Positions 1-46,929 of a stretch of DNA of 64,000 nt are shown piece by piece. Both the position numbers and the translations under genes were made by a program. Under the pieces are notes generated by a model that saw nothing but the letters and a program-made list of their open reading frames with translations, was not told where the DNA came from and ran no database searches. The stretch spans positions 944,638-1,008,637 of the forward strand of contig NW_004797473.1 of NCBI RefSeq assembly GCF_000002075.1, written 5' to 3'. Each line of letters starts with the position of its first letter. Position 1 is the stretch's first letter. Origin of the DNA: Aplysia californica. Taxonomy: Eukaryota > Mollusca > Gastropoda > Aplysiida > Aplysiidae.

Positions 1-144
1 AATATAATAAAACAAAATAAAATCTTGAAATAAAATGAAATGAAATAAAATGAAAATGAAAAACAACAATTTTTGTATTAAATAATTCTGCCTCTCTAAA
101 CAACCTTTCTTTAGACACACTGTCGAACTGACTCAAATAGGCTC

Positions 145-215
145 AGTTTATCTCAGCTGGGGCTATAGTATGGAATGGTGCTGACTACCTTGGTTCAAAT
201 CCTCAATGGGGCGTT
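145..215 (+). repeat. tRNA-like SINE head (fragment)
   Basis: A stretch resembling a tRNA-derived Pol III promoter. It has an A-box-like segment (TCTCAGCTGGGGCTATAG) and a B-box-like GGTTCAAATCC about 40 bases on. It is not a foldable tRNA gene, so I read it as the degraded head of a SINE. Confidence 0.4.
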
Positions 216-387
216 CTTCAACTTGGGTAGTATGGGGAGTTTCCAAGGCTCTTTACATTATTTGACTCAGTTCTATCGGATATGGATTTAATGTTCGGAT
301 GTCCGTCTTATGTATCCTTGCAGAATTGAAAAAGTGAAAAGGGGCGGTGGGGAATAGAAAAAAAAGGGTGTGTGTGTGAAAACCCAT

Positions 388-478
388 ATCATACTGTACC
401 ATATTACATGTCGTACTGCACAATATTACTTATCATACCGTACAATATTACCGATCATACTGCACCATATTACATTTT
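388..478. repeat. short tandem repeat, about 28-bp unit
   Basis: Three to four diverged copies of a unit containing ATCATACTGTACCATATTAC follow each other directly. No coding content. Confidence 0.6.
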
Positions 479-708
479 GTTGTTTGAAATGTCTGGTATC
501 GTGATGAGTCAAGACTCTGTCAAAATAATAAAAGTAAAGTAGTTGACACTTTTTTTCCGCCGGCACTTTTTATCGAAAAAAAAAAATTACAAATTCATGT
601 GTATTCAAATATTTTGGATTAACACCTTTTACGTCCATTTAAAAACTAATTTCTGTATGGATTTCATTGAAAATGGTTGCTCAAGAGGCACAAATTGTTT
701 GCTTTAGC

Positions 709-869
709 TAGCGTTTTACAGCATCTGCTGCACAATTTGGTAAGTGCCGAAGATGAGCGGTACTTCAAGGTTCAAGAGAGTATCAATTGCAAAAAAGGAG
801 GAGGAGAGATAGGGATGATATAATAAAAGGAGCAAATCACACCAGAGTACCCGCCAACCACCCAGTCCG
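709..869 (+). repeat. Family A short interspersed repeat
   Basis: A copy of the commonest repeat in the window, about 165 bp. It opens with a TTTTACGGCACTTGCAAC-type head. A hairpin follows in which CGGCACTT pairs with AAGTGCCG around a GGTCATAT-containing loop. Next comes an AG-rich body, and it ends with a GAGCACCCGCCAACCACC-type tail. This copy is diverged in the head. Confidence 0.65.
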
Positions 870-942
870 TTATTTTCTTTTTTTTTCGGCCGGAATCCAA
901 CCCACTGCACAATTATATCCACTCCAGTTTTCAGTTTGGTAA

Positions 943-1113
943 AAGTTTTTTAAGAAACGGCACTTGCGACACAATAAGGTCATATAAGTGCCGAAGATTA
1001 GAGGTGTTCCAAGAGGGTAACAAACATAAAAAAGAAGGAGGGGAGATAGAGACGATAGATTTTTTATAGGAAAGAAGGAGCAAACCCCACCAGAGCTCCC
1101 ACCAACTACCCAC
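943..1113 (+). repeat. Family A short interspersed repeat
   Basis: A well-preserved copy with the head (ACGGCACTTGCGACACAATA), the GGTCATAT loop, the AAGTGCCGAAGATTAGAGGT segment and the ACC-rich tail. It lies about 75 bp after another copy in the same orientation. Confidence 0.75.
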
Positions 1114-1368
1114 GGTAAAAGTTTTACGACACTCACAGCTGCATGAGGTCATATGAGAGCGCGTTTTTCCACTTACTTGTAATACAGGAAAAGACAAAAC
1201 TACTAAACACGTCACATGAGAAAATGGAACATTACACCGCAAATTTTGAAAATGTTATTGTTTCATCATGGTAAAGCTGGCCTTATCAAATAAAACACAA
1301 TACAAGAATTGTCAGTGTGAATCGAGCAAAGACTCATATCAAAGACATTTTTGTGGCATCATAGCATG

Positions 1369-1825
1369 GGGAAATCAGGCGCTCGTCAAAATAAGGAATT
1401 CCAAGAAACCAACATTTTTCACCCACTGGGCAAATCTTTATCCATGTTTATTTTCTAGGCTCAATTATACCTATTGTGTCATTCAAAAACAAATTAATTT
1501 CTGGGTGAATTTTACGGAAAAATTTAGTTCAAAGGCACAAAAGAGGAGATTTGTAGTTTCAAAGGACACTCAAGCTGTGGAAGTCACCACATATGATGGC
1601 CATTTTCCAGCTCATTTTACTTCTGGCACAAGCGACTCCCCCCCCCCCCCCCCCCCCCCCCCGTCCCTCTAATCACTGGACTTCTATTCAAGATAGATGA
1701 GTATTGGGTTGGGTTTTTAAAAAATCAAAAGCAAGGCAAATCGAACAAGCTTTATAGGATTATACAAATAATTCCAAAGGACTAAATTGACGAGTGCCTG
1801 ATTCCACCGTGCTGTGACACATATA
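1369..1825. mobile_element. MITE family M1 (copy 1)
   Basis: A non-autonomous inverted-repeat element of about 450 bp. The left end reads CAGGCGCTCGTCAAAATAA and the right end reads GACGAGTGCCTGATTCCACC, which are reverse complements over the GGCGCTCGTC core. The interior has no transposase. Five copies are in the window, in both orientations. A poly-C run of about 22 bp lies inside this copy. Confidence 0.7.
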
Positions 1826-1829
1826 CGTA

Positions 1830-2930
1830 AAATTAGAACATAATCAATTTTCTGTTCCCGCAAACAAAGCATCCACTTCAAACCCACTCCAAACTACCAC
1901 TCTCTCATCTCATCATCTCAGTCTCAAAGTGACAAATGTTATATGTATCTCATACACATTGTAACGCCTGTGTCTGAATAAATAAATAAATAAATGGGCA
2001 ACACACATTTTTCCTCATACTTTGTAGTTCAAAAGCAGAAAACAGCTGTAGTCAGAAGTAAGGAGCGTATTATGTGACCAGTCGTAATATACGTACGGTG
2101 AACAGAAATTCTATTACAAACAAAATTATGTCATTAGCCTAAAAAAATTAAGAAGAAAAAATAAACTTCTGTGAACTTCTCATTAGCTAGCTTATCTAAC
2201 AAACGTGATGTGAATAAAAAAGATGATAATTATAAAATTAACATGAATAATGCATTGGTTTACACGTAGCTAACTGAAAGTACCATAAATTAATGGATGC
2301 CCATGATCATATACTTTATGAGAATTCATTAAAGGGAAAAATAATACTATAAATAGAAATATGGTGTTCGCATTTTCCTTTCACGTTCATTTCCCTTCGC
2401 TCATTTAAAAACTCTCTTCATCTGTTCCAAGAAATCCCAAGTCCCATTGAGTTTTTTTTTTTTTTTTCAGCCACACTATTAAAATATGTCAGATGGTATC
2501 ATATTATAGAACTAGAACAGCAGAGTTTCGCTGGGCACTCACAGTTCACATGCTGGGACAATTTGCAGGCTTAATTCTCGCACCCCCCCCCCCCCCCCCC
2601 TCCCACGGCATCAAACAAAATCATAATTCAAAACCAGCTTTTTTGCTGTTCACTGAGAATGTCACTTGATATCACAAAAATAGAAGACAATGTCATTTGA
2701 CATAAGAAAAAGTAATGACAATGACATTTGACATAAGGAAAAGTAATGACAATGTTATTTCACATCTCAATTAAATTCAAGAGTCACGTTTGGTTTAAAA
2801 AAAACCCAAAAAACAAAGTCAGAATTTTTATCCTCAACATCAAAATAAGCAGAAAAACAACAAATCCACAACAGTTATTATTGTAAAAGATGGTGGGTTT
2901 ACAGGACGCTGGTTCACTGTTTAGTTTTTC
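1830..2930. other. Non-coding stretch
   Basis: Nothing gene-like is seen. It contains AT-rich sequence, a poly-T and a poly-C run, and a small tandem repeat listed separately. Confidence 0.5.
2660..2770. repeat. tandem repeat, about 35-bp unit
   Basis: Three copies of a unit around GACAATGTCATTTGACATAA separated by AGTAATGACAATG-like spacers. The unit itself contains a small palindrome. Confidence 0.6.
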
Positions 2931-2933
2931 TTT

Positions 2934-3085
2934 TAGTTTCAATAAGTTTTAAAGCTCTTGCAACACAAAAAGGTTAGAGAAGATTAGAGGTGTAATTAGA
3001 GAGTAAAATACAAAGAAAAGAATTAGGGGAGATGGGGATGATAGATGTGTGATAAGAAAGAATGATGGTAAAACACGACGTAAGA
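2934..3085 (+). repeat. Family A repeat, degraded
   Basis: Recognisable AGTTTC...AAGCTCTTGCAACACAAA head and GATGATAGATGTGTGATAAG body, but with many differences from other copies. It is likely an old copy. Confidence 0.5.
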
Positions 3086-3497
3086 TAGGGTTAAGTATCC
3101 AGTTTACTACTGGGCTTAAACAAAAACGAAGGCAGGGGAAATAACTTAGGATATTCTTTATTCAAACATTTTTACACCCCTGATCCTACGGTGGGTAAGA
3201 TCTAGCACCTAGTCTTCTCAGAAAAGGACGAAAAACTGGGATATCAAGTGTGCGGGTCTCGCACGTCAAAGACACCGTGGCGTTTGAAAGTCGAAGAAGA
3301 GCAGGCCAGTCCAGGGTAGAAACCAAAATTAATTTTAACCCAAAACAGACCAATAGAAAAAAAAAAGAATAAAAAATGAATGACTGAGAGTGTTGTAAGT
3401 TCAAAAACACAGCCAGCAAAAGGCAGCATGAAAGGTAAGGGATCACGATATGTTGATGTAGGACAGAAAAAACAAACAATTGTTGTCCTTCTAGAGA

Positions 3498-3560
3498 GCA
3501 GTTTTTGGCGCTCATATGACCTTATGCAGTTGTGAGGGCCGTAAAGCCTCTACTAAAACA
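3498..3560 (-). repeat. Family B repeat head fragment
   Basis: Read on the minus strand this is the GTTTTACGGC...CTCACAACTGCATAAGGTCATATGAGCGCC head of the longer family B repeat, without the rest of the element. Confidence 0.5.
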
Positions 3561-3764
3561 AAACAATAGAGCAGTTTATCTGTGGATGGAAAAACCTACA
3601 GTTGACTGCCCCCAGGAACTAACAGAGGTATGCAGAAGAAGAAAGGAGGAGGATGTGGAAGTAAAGGAGGGAAATATATATTATATAAAATGAACGGGGT
3701 GGAGGAAAAATAACCGCATTGGCAGCTGATGTAGAAAATGTGTGGCTCTAATCTTATTCTTAAG

Positions 3765-4440
3765 GAGGGGGGCTACACCAGGAGGCTATCTCGCTTATTA
3801 CTGGTCCGAATTTTACCAAATTTCACACATATAATAAGCTTAGTAAGGAGTCTTAAAATCCGCAATCAAATTTGAGAAAAAAGTTTCGTTTCCATGGATA
3901 CGCTGCCATATTGGATTTTATTGACATGTCTTACGTACTGAATACCGCACTTATCGCTCATGGAAATTGATTGTTTTTTTGTATGCGTAAAATTTGTCTG
4001 TTGTTTTTTTCCTAACCGAATTAGAAAATTTTAAATGAAGTTTGCGAAAAATCCGTGAAAATCCACACTCCATTCACCACCAACAAAAATCTATTCCATA
4101 TATCAAAAATTCAACAATCAAATTTTTAGTATTACCTCTTCTCTTAATTCTGTGAAAATTTCATTGAAGATTGGATGAAAAATGGTGAAGTTATTCAAAA
4201 AAGTATAGAGAAAAGTTGCATTTTGAGAAAACGGCCGATAAAGAAAAATAAGATACTGACTTTATGAGGAAATGGCGGTTACAAACATGCCCGGTATGGG
4301 AAAAAATACGGTTTTTGGGGGTTCTTATGCCATGAAATAGTTGTAGGAGAGGCTGAGGAAGCTAAAAATGCCTACAACTCAAATTCCATGATTTTGAGGC
4401 GAATTTTGATTTTGGGGGTGTAGCCCCCCCCCCCCCCCCT
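3765..4440. mobile_element. Inverted-repeat (foldback/MITE-type) element with G-run ends
   Basis: The left end has GGGGGGCTACAC and the right end has GTGTAGCCCCCC, an inverted pair enclosing about 670 bp of AT-rich sequence with no open frame. The structure fits a non-autonomous DNA transposon. The superfamily is not clear because I cannot fix a target duplication through the homopolymer runs. Confidence 0.55.
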
Positions 4441-6268
4441 AATCAGAGTCGGTTTGTTGAGTACCGGTACAAAAAAAGTCAAAACCAACAGGCATCAGTA
4501 ACTCTGTGATGGGGAACAGAATTCCAATAGATACAACAGACAGATACAACAGAGAGACATCTAGATAGGCAAGAAGTACATAGAGCAATGGTAATCATGG
4601 TATATTCTTTCAATCAATGAAAAACACACAAATACAGAAAAGATCAATGTCATTTAATGCTGAGAAAAAAAGAACATGATGGTTTTCAAAAATGATAGAC
4701 ATAGGAAAAAAATGGGAAATTGTAAAAACTACTCTCACAAACTTAAAGATAAAAAAATCTATTTAAAAAAACTCACAAATGGAAAGGATGTTATGAAAAG
4801 TAAACATTTATACAGACATTCTTTGTGGCTAAAACACTATTAAATGCAAAACTTCTCCCACACAACAGATAACTCTCGTATACATCATCAGTCTCGCACA
4901 GTCCAACTTTCTATCTAAAAAATAAGCTAATGCAAGACAGACGGGGAGGAGGGGGGGGGGGGGGGGAGATAAAAAACCAGAAGCCCAAGCAACAAGGGAA
5001 GCAACCCCTCTGCTGCTCGCAGTGAATCATTCATACACCAATAGCCTTCTTGTTTTTATTTACTTGTAGTTATGGCTCTTGAATCAAAGTATTACTAAGC
5101 ACTCATTAATAAAACAGACATACACTTGTAGCCACAAACATTTCTCAGTCGTCTCATTTTGCTGCAAAGTTTCTGGCTCGAATCTGACCTGTGGAAAAAA
5201 TATACCAACAATATCTGCTCTGCAGTGATTACCCTCTCAGATGAATGTTTGCTGAACTGAGCAGTTATAATTATAACCTGACACAATCAAAATAGGCTAA
5301 CAGTCACACTTTGATACAAAGTTGATAAAGACAAGTGCAATAGCGACACTTTGTAAAAGAAGTGAAAAGAGCAGACCACACCAGATACTATATCAACTTA
5401 CATCTATTGTACCGGGGATCGACAGGGAAAATCACTTAAATATTCTTTCCCATTCTTTCTCTTTCTCATTCTATTCTTGCCTTCCATGAATACTTTTCCA
5501 AAAAATATTATGTTGATGAGTTTCAAAGTGAAGACATACTATTTGCTGTTGGGGATAAATATGGACAAAGAATGCACTCGTTACAAACAAAATTGTAGAG
5601 CCTTGCATTGACATCAGCATTTATAGTATATAACATACACACATGTATTATTTATACATTTATCGTTTGTGTCCAACTCCACCCATCAAACTAGGTCAAT
5701 CAGTTTCGGGGGGGGGGGGGGGGAATGCAATTTCTTTTTCATTAACTTCCCGAATAGACAAAATTTATTTATTTTGTTTCGAGAGTTCAGTTTACATATT
5801 ATAGTACCACCAATTGTAAATATGGTTGCGAATACCATGATTCCCGACAAAAAAAGTGTCTGACCTAATTTGATGGATTTATTATTAAAGGTGGATGTTG
5901 ACGATATATGTATAACAAAACCTTTTTCAGAATCTCAAGTCATCGGAGAGTTAACGTCGCAGCTTAAATCGTGACGTAACTTTGGTAAATAATATCACAG
6001 CCTCCATCTTGATATTGAAAAAGGGAAAAGTCGCTTCATTAAATATCAAATACGCCGGGTACACCGAGAGCTTGTGAGCTAAGACAATAAATGAGGACAC
6101 AAAGTCGTTGGAAAACTGGCAAAATCTGGGCAAGCCAAGACACGGTGTGGGGCAACGAGCAACACGCCAGAAAAAGTCACAGTTTTTGGTGAGTCAGCAC
6201 AGAGATGGCTATATATCACCAGGAGCAGACTAGAGGAATAGTATCTCAGAGCATGTGTGTATGCGTGT

Positions 6269-6271
6269 GTG

Positions 6272-6347
<76 letters not shown>

Positions 6348-6378
6348 TGTGAGTGTGTGTGTGCGTGTGCGTGTGCGT
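6269..6378. repeat. (GT)n microsatellite
   Basis: About 100 bp of nearly pure GT dinucleotides with GAGTGT interruptions at the 3' side. Confidence 0.95.
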
Positions 6379-6659
6379 AAGACAAAAGTATCTGTGTGAG
6401 TGCAAGAGACATCGGTGTTGCAAGGAATCCACGTAAGTCCATTTGGGTACTTTTTACACCACAGACAAAAATCAAGTTTTTGTCGTGCTGTCCCTATCAG
6501 GAATCAGGAAAAGCAAAGAAATTGTATGCCTTGACCATAGCATTTACCTGCATTTTGGTGATGTTGAAAGGTGCATCTTTGACAGAGCTTTTGGAGGGTG
6601 CAAAAATAAGAAATTCTTAAAATTTGAATTCAAGTGGATTGCTTGCGACGGTGACGATG

Positions 6660-6850
6660 AATGAGAGTGTGAGAAAGTGTGCATACATGTGTATGTGTAT
6701 ATGTGAGAGTGTGTCTATATGAATGTGTGCAAGTGTGAGAAGGTGCGCTCACATGTGTATATATATATATATATATGTGAGTGGAAGTATATGTGAGTGT
6801 GTTTAAGTGTGAGAAAGTTTACACACATATGTATGTATATATGAAGGTGT
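6660..6850. repeat. Interrupted GT/TA-rich low-complexity repeat
   Basis: Irregular tandem units of the type GTGAGAAAGTGTGCATACATGTGTATG, with a short pure TA tract. Probably an expanded and decayed microsatellite. Confidence 0.7.
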
Positions 6851-7164
6851 CCATTAACCAGTGTTTGGGTGACTGAGACAGGAAAAGCAATGAAAAGGAA
6901 ACAGCGACACAATCAGAAAGGAAACACATACAGCTGACTTTGAAGGCAGAGAACACACAAGCCAGTGAACGACAACACCAGTACGGAGGAAGGGACAATG
7001 GAGATTTCAGAAGTAAAATATGTACAGTCACAACAGCATGGTGAAAGAATCAATTCGTACTCCGAGTGGCTAGTTTTTGCTACATCAGATGCATCTCTTT
7101 CACAAGTTAGCACAAAGGCCGACATATTTATTCTCCAAAGGTGACGAGCATGTGGAGTATTATG

Positions 7165-7592
7165 ATGAAATCGAGCGCTCGTCAAAATAATGAAATTGAA
7201 GAAACCGATATTTTCCCAACACTTGGGTAATTTTTGTCATTTTTCGGGGGCTCAATACCTTAACTGCTCATTTAAAAACACATTTCTGTGTGGATTTTAC
7301 TGTAAAACTCAGATCAAAGGCACAAGAAATATAAATTTGCATTTTCCAAGGATTTTCAAGCTTTGGAAGTCACCAAACTTTGACGGACATTTTATAGATA
7401 ACTATACCTCCAACACAAGGCATACCCACCTCCTTCAATTACAAATACATCTTGATTTTATTCAAAGCAGGTGGGTACTTTTTCATCAAAAGCAAGACAA
7501 ATGAACAAGCTTTAAGACGATATAAAAAAAACTCCACATGCCCCAAAATCGACGAGCTGATGAGCGCCAGATTCCACCACGTCAGAACACGT
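7165..7592. mobile_element. MITE family M1 (copy 2), overlapping the ZBBX 3' UTR
   Basis: Same family as the copy at 1369: GAGCGCTCGTCAAAATAATG at the left, GATGAGCGCCAGATTCCACC at the right. Its right end stops about 11 bp from the ZBBX stop codon, so the transcribed 3' UTR should run into this element. Confidence 0.7.
7457..7462 (-). terminator. Candidate ZBBX polyadenylation signal
   Basis: TTTATT on the plus strand is AATAAA on the ZBBX strand, about 145 nt after the stop codon and inside MITE copy 2. It is the first canonical hexamer I noticed downstream of the stop. Its use is inferred. Confidence 0.4.
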
Positions 7593-7602
7593 GTCTCTCC
7601 GT

Positions 7603-42977
<35,375 letters not shown>

Positions 42978-42984
42978 GGTTCTT

Positions 42985-43735
42985 GATCTGTCTTCAGCTA
43001 AACTATCACAGGAACTGTAGAATAAAGAGATGAAATTTTTCACAAAAATGAATGAAATATAACTGACAAAATATGTTGTTCTGTTAAATATATATATATA
43101 AATATATATATAAATATATATATATATATAGATCTATATATATATATATATATAAAAACAAATGTACAAAGCATTCAAAAGTGAAAATTTTTAATTAATT
43201 GGGATCTCGATTGTCATCATGTGAACTGACATCTCGCTAAATTGGCCATAATGGCAAATTGTGTTTCAGAAATCATTTTACATGGAACAAAAGACTTTCT
43301 CTCAATACAGGAATGGCAAAAATATCGAGTGAGATAATTGAATAGCGCTGTTAAAATTTATCTTTGCTGTCATCAGTCATTTGATTAACTTCTGTGTGTC
43401 TGTCAATTCACTCTTCCACTACATATTCTAGAGTCAGAATCTACATGACGGAAACATTACTCCATCTGAATAAAATACACTGGGTATAATAATGTCCTTT
43501 CTGACCTTTTGCCAACACACAAGACTTGCAGAATCTAAAAATCTAGCGACCTTGCTACAAAAGGAAAAAAAAGACTTGAGGATAAACAAAAGACCAAAAA
43601 AATAAAAAAGCAACCCCGGAAGATTTCGCATATATATCTTAATCATCATAGAATTCTAGAATCCTGAATCATAATCAAGTCTCAATTAGAAAGCAAAATC
43701 CCTGAACCGCAGTTCTTTTCAGCATTTTCAATCGT
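42985..43735. other. Intergenic sequence upstream of ZBBX
   Basis: Likely contains part of the ZBBX 5' region. A TA microsatellite is at 43085-43165. No further exon could be placed. Confidence 0.45.
43085..43165. repeat. (TA)n microsatellite
   Basis: TATATA with AAATATA and GATC interruptions, partly palindromic. Confidence 0.9.
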
Positions 43736-45700
43736 ATGTTTTATCCTACGGATGGAAATTTTACAAATATTAAATATCCAAGGATAGGCTATCTACAATG
43801 CCTCGAAATGGTGTCCAGATGGATGTCCAATTTCTTGGAGCGCAACAATTTGATACCTGTGGAACTTGGCAGCTACTGCCCTGGTAAGGACACCTGGAGG
43901 AATGCGGCAATTTTGGCCTCTAACATATACGACGGTTTTGAGGAGGGAAAAGAGACACTAGTCGCCGCAATAGATCTAGAAGATGCTTATAACCGGGTGC
44001 CCTTTAGCTTGATCATGCGAACTATGATCAATATGAAAATCGACTCTGAATAGGTGATCTGGGTAGGAAATGCCTTGTTATAAAGAAAGGTTTCCTTGCG
44101 CCTTGGCAGCTGGGCTTCTGAACCTACTACCATAACCCCTGGACTGCCCCAGGAATCGGCCCTGTCACCAGTCTTGTTCAATATATACACCATCGGTCTT
44201 ACAGCCAATCAATTGGAGGGACCTGGCCGTACGCTAAGCTTTGCAGATGATGTATTGGTATATAGGCAGGGGACAGATCGGGAGCTGATTGCAAGGAGCA
44301 TGCAGGAGGAATTAGATCGAATTGGTGAATGGTGCGAACAGAACAATGGAAAACTTAATCCAGCGAAGGCAGGGGTACTGTGGACCAGTCTCAACAACAG
44401 GGCAGTCAACGCTATGATGTCTACTGTCAATATACAAGGTATGCAGTTGGAAAGGCAAGAGAAATTGAAGTACCTGGGCATTACCTTTGACCGCACCCTC
44501 TCGGCAAAAGACCATGTGTCGAACATTATCACCAGAGCAAGGAAAGGACTGCATCTATGCCCCAACACACCCTTATGATCATGCTTCAAGCGGTTGTACT
44601 GTCTGTAGTGGACTATGGCCTTGGTATGCTCACCCTATCCAAAACCCAACTACATCGCCTCGAAGTCATTCAAAATGAAGGAATGAGAACTGTTCTTGGA
44701 TGCACCCATGATACAGCAGCATCAGCGATGAGACATCTGCTGGACCTGCCAACGTTAACCCACTGACACAAGCTAGCACAAGTCAAGGCCTACCTTCGAG
44801 TAACAGCAGACGAACGTCACCCTCTACATCCGAAAATAGGAAACCAAGTACGCCAAAGATTGAAAAGAGGATCTTCATGGATGGTGCAGGCGGAGCAAAC
44901 TCTCGATGTATGCTGTAAAATCGAGGACATAAGAAGAGGATGTGACTGGATGAGGCCGGAGAAAGACATGAGTAACTTCATGAAGGTGATAGCTACGCTA
45001 GGTCGAGAGTGTCGCGCGTGGCCAGCAAGTGCAACTAATGCGGAAATTGTGGCCATCCTTGAGGAAAATTCAGTGATGGGTGATGTTGTCATCTTCACCG
45101 ACGGATCAGCTGTGAGGCGTGGCCAGAAATCTGGGTGGGCGTTCAGTGCTCGAGTTGACAGGAAGATAATTAAAGAACAGTCTGGAGCCTACGAGTGCAC
45201 TACGTTGAGCATGGCAATGGAGGTCAAGGCAATAACACAGGCGCTGGAATGGATCAGCATGGAAGCGTATAAACATGCCCTGTTTGTCACAGATTCGATG
45301 AGCACCCTAGAAAAAATCAGGAGTGGGTGGCCAGGAGTGGGTGGCTCTACAGTGACTGGAGAGCTTCTATTGCAAATAGCCACCTCCTAAGAATTACATG
45401 GGTGTTCGACTGCCCTGATCACGCCGGGGTGCACAGAAATGAGCGTGCTGATGAACTGGCCGAATCATGCTCGACCCACCAATGGTGATTGCCAGATGCA
45501 AGGAGAGCCTTCACAACCAAGAGGAGACAGACTCCCACACACTCAGCACAATAAAAGAAAAGTGTGTGCGGGGCACAGCCAAAAAAAGTTTTCTCCGAGG
45601 AGTGGTCAGGCGTGTCTCAAACCAGCTCCTCATGGTGACAATTAGCAGGAAGACCCTGAGAAAGGAGCGATGAGCAGCTATGGACATGTGGCGCCTGCTA
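43736..45700 (+). mobile_element. I/jockey-superfamily LINE with RNase H, 5' truncated and frame-broken
   Basis: RT motifs AIDLEDAYNRVPF, ITPGLPQESALSPVLFNIYT and LSFADDVLVYRQ (YADD-box equivalent FADD), then EWCEQNNGKLNPAKAG and KLKYLGITFDRTLSAKDH. Next comes a connection region (SVVDYGLGMLTLSKTQLHRL), and RNase H with VIFTDGSAVRRGQKSGW, MAMEVKAITQALEW, FVTDSMSTL and CPDHAGVHRNERADELA. At least four frame changes or stops separate these parts. It differs from the 33-38 kb element, so it is a separate family. It sits between ZBBX and SF3A1 on the SF3A1 strand. Confidence 0.85.
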
Positions 45701-45704
45701 TGAC

Positions 45705-46820
45705 ATGATTCTAGCTCTGGATCCAAGTAAATCTAAGATCCAAGTTATATATAATATATAATGAATGCCTCGAAATTTTAAAGCTACTCCATGTCTTACA
45801 TATTACTTCTATTCTAATTATCATGATCCAAACATTACAAACACATTTTTGTTTTCATCATCAGTACTAGATCTAGATCTAGATCTAGATTACCATTTAT
45901 TGTAATGACTGTTATTTTTATTACTTGCCTACGATTTTTATTACTTTCCCTCGCATTCGCGGTCTGCGATATGGGTAGCAACGATCGAAGGACTCGAAAA
46001 ACTGTTGCTAGTTTCAAGTACTTTCTTTAATTTCCTCGAACTAATGGGTGGTCTCATACCATTCTGGTGAACTGTTTGCATGAGTAACCGATGCATCCAA
46101 AAGGCGGGCGTGTTTGTTCACATGCCGAATGCTTTGTTGTGGTCAGAATAGTTACCGGTGGCGTCCCCAGTGATGGGTAAACAATCGATAAGTTTCACGG
46201 CTTCAGTCTCGCGAGAATCCGCGAGAGCTATTATGAAAACAAGACACAAGACTAGGCTAAGACTGTAAACTTGACGAAAATAACCAAAAGCAGGGAGTAC
46301 ACCCAAGACACATTAAGGAGTACACTAAGCCAAAATCTTGAAACCTTATATAGTAGTTTCATTTGGCATAAATAATGTCTAAAAGGTTTTAATATTTGGC
46401 TAACAGTATCATCAATACAGAAGAGTCTATTTTCCTATTGAGGAAAACAATTGTGCACACTTTTGTTTCAGTTTTTACTGACGGTATAGGTAATCTTTTT
46501 GAAGTTTAATTTGCCGAGAAGGATTTCAATTTTATTCTCACCCTCCCTCTTCCATAAACACACTTCATCGGCTGATTGGCATGTGTATTGAATTAAACAC
46601 ACTTTTTTTTATAGAATTGCTTACAATTTGAGCCCTAAAGAGCATACATCGAGTTTTCTCTCCATTCTATGGAAGAAAAGGGATTAATTATCTTTGAAAA
46701 TAAAATTATATACTTTAGTATCTGGTACCTGGCAAGAGAATAACGCCACAACGCCATATTGTTTTGGTTATTTTCACGTTTTTGAGGTTGCTTTTAGGTA
46801 GCCTCTATACTTCGTTGAAA
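45705..46820. other. Divergent intergenic region; presumed SF3A1 promoter side
   Basis: No repeat is recognised beyond a (TAGATC)n patch at 45866-45892. The region just before the SF3A1 ATG has no obvious TATA box. A small minus-strand frame at 46118-46306 is described separately. Confidence 0.45.
46118..46306 (-). other. Short signal-peptide-like open frame
   Basis: 62 residues: MGVLPAFGYFRQVYSLSLVL, a hydrophobic CLVFIIALADS-like run, then ETEAVKLIDCLPITGDATG. After the ATG of GDATG the strand has a donor-like G|GTAACT. It may be a first exon of an unplaced gene or a chance frame. Its phase does not fit the acceptor before ZBBX exon 1. Confidence 0.2.
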
Positions 46821-46929
46821 ATGCCTTCTGTTGACGTTCCTCAGACTCCCATTGAGGATGGGAAGGCAGAAGAAGCCCCAGGAGGTAAATCTTCTGTTGG
46901 GATAATATACCCTCCCCCTGAAGTAAGAA
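46821..46929 (+). CDS. SF3A1: SF3A1 exon 1
   Basis: ATG in TTGAAAATGC context, encoding MPSVDVPQTPIEDGKAEEAP and GGKSSVGIIYPPPEVR. The donor is GTATCC after one base of the next codon. That choice rather than the nearby GTAAGA restores EVRNIVDKTASF when joined to exon 2, exactly as in other animals. Confidence 0.93.

Larger units (their letters stand above)
1..708. other. AT-rich non-coding flank
   Basis: No supportable gene. The stretch is AT-rich, with a tRNA-like SINE head and a short tandem repeat listed separately. The small open frames here have no recognisable domains and are treated as chance. Confidence 0.6.
4445..7160. other. ZBBX 3' flank, non-coding
   Basis: No gene is supported. 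The stretch contains G-tracts near 4950 and 5710 and a long GT microsatellite with variant GTGAGA/TATG repeats behind it. Open frames over the microsatellite encode only Cys/Val or His/Thr repeats and are artefacts. Confidence 0.55.

Noticed and set aside
1268-1672. 134-residue plus-strand frame
   Set aside because: It lies across a MITE and ends in a poly-C run (Pro repeat). No domain.
6079-6475. Open frames rich in His-Thr or Cys-Val on both strands
   Set aside because: They are translations of the GT microsatellite and have no other content.
46920-46925. GTAAGA as the exon 1 donor of SF3A1
   Set aside because: It is the stronger consensus, but using it would lose the conserved VRN residues and break the phase. 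The GTATCC site seven bases on restores EVRNIVDK.
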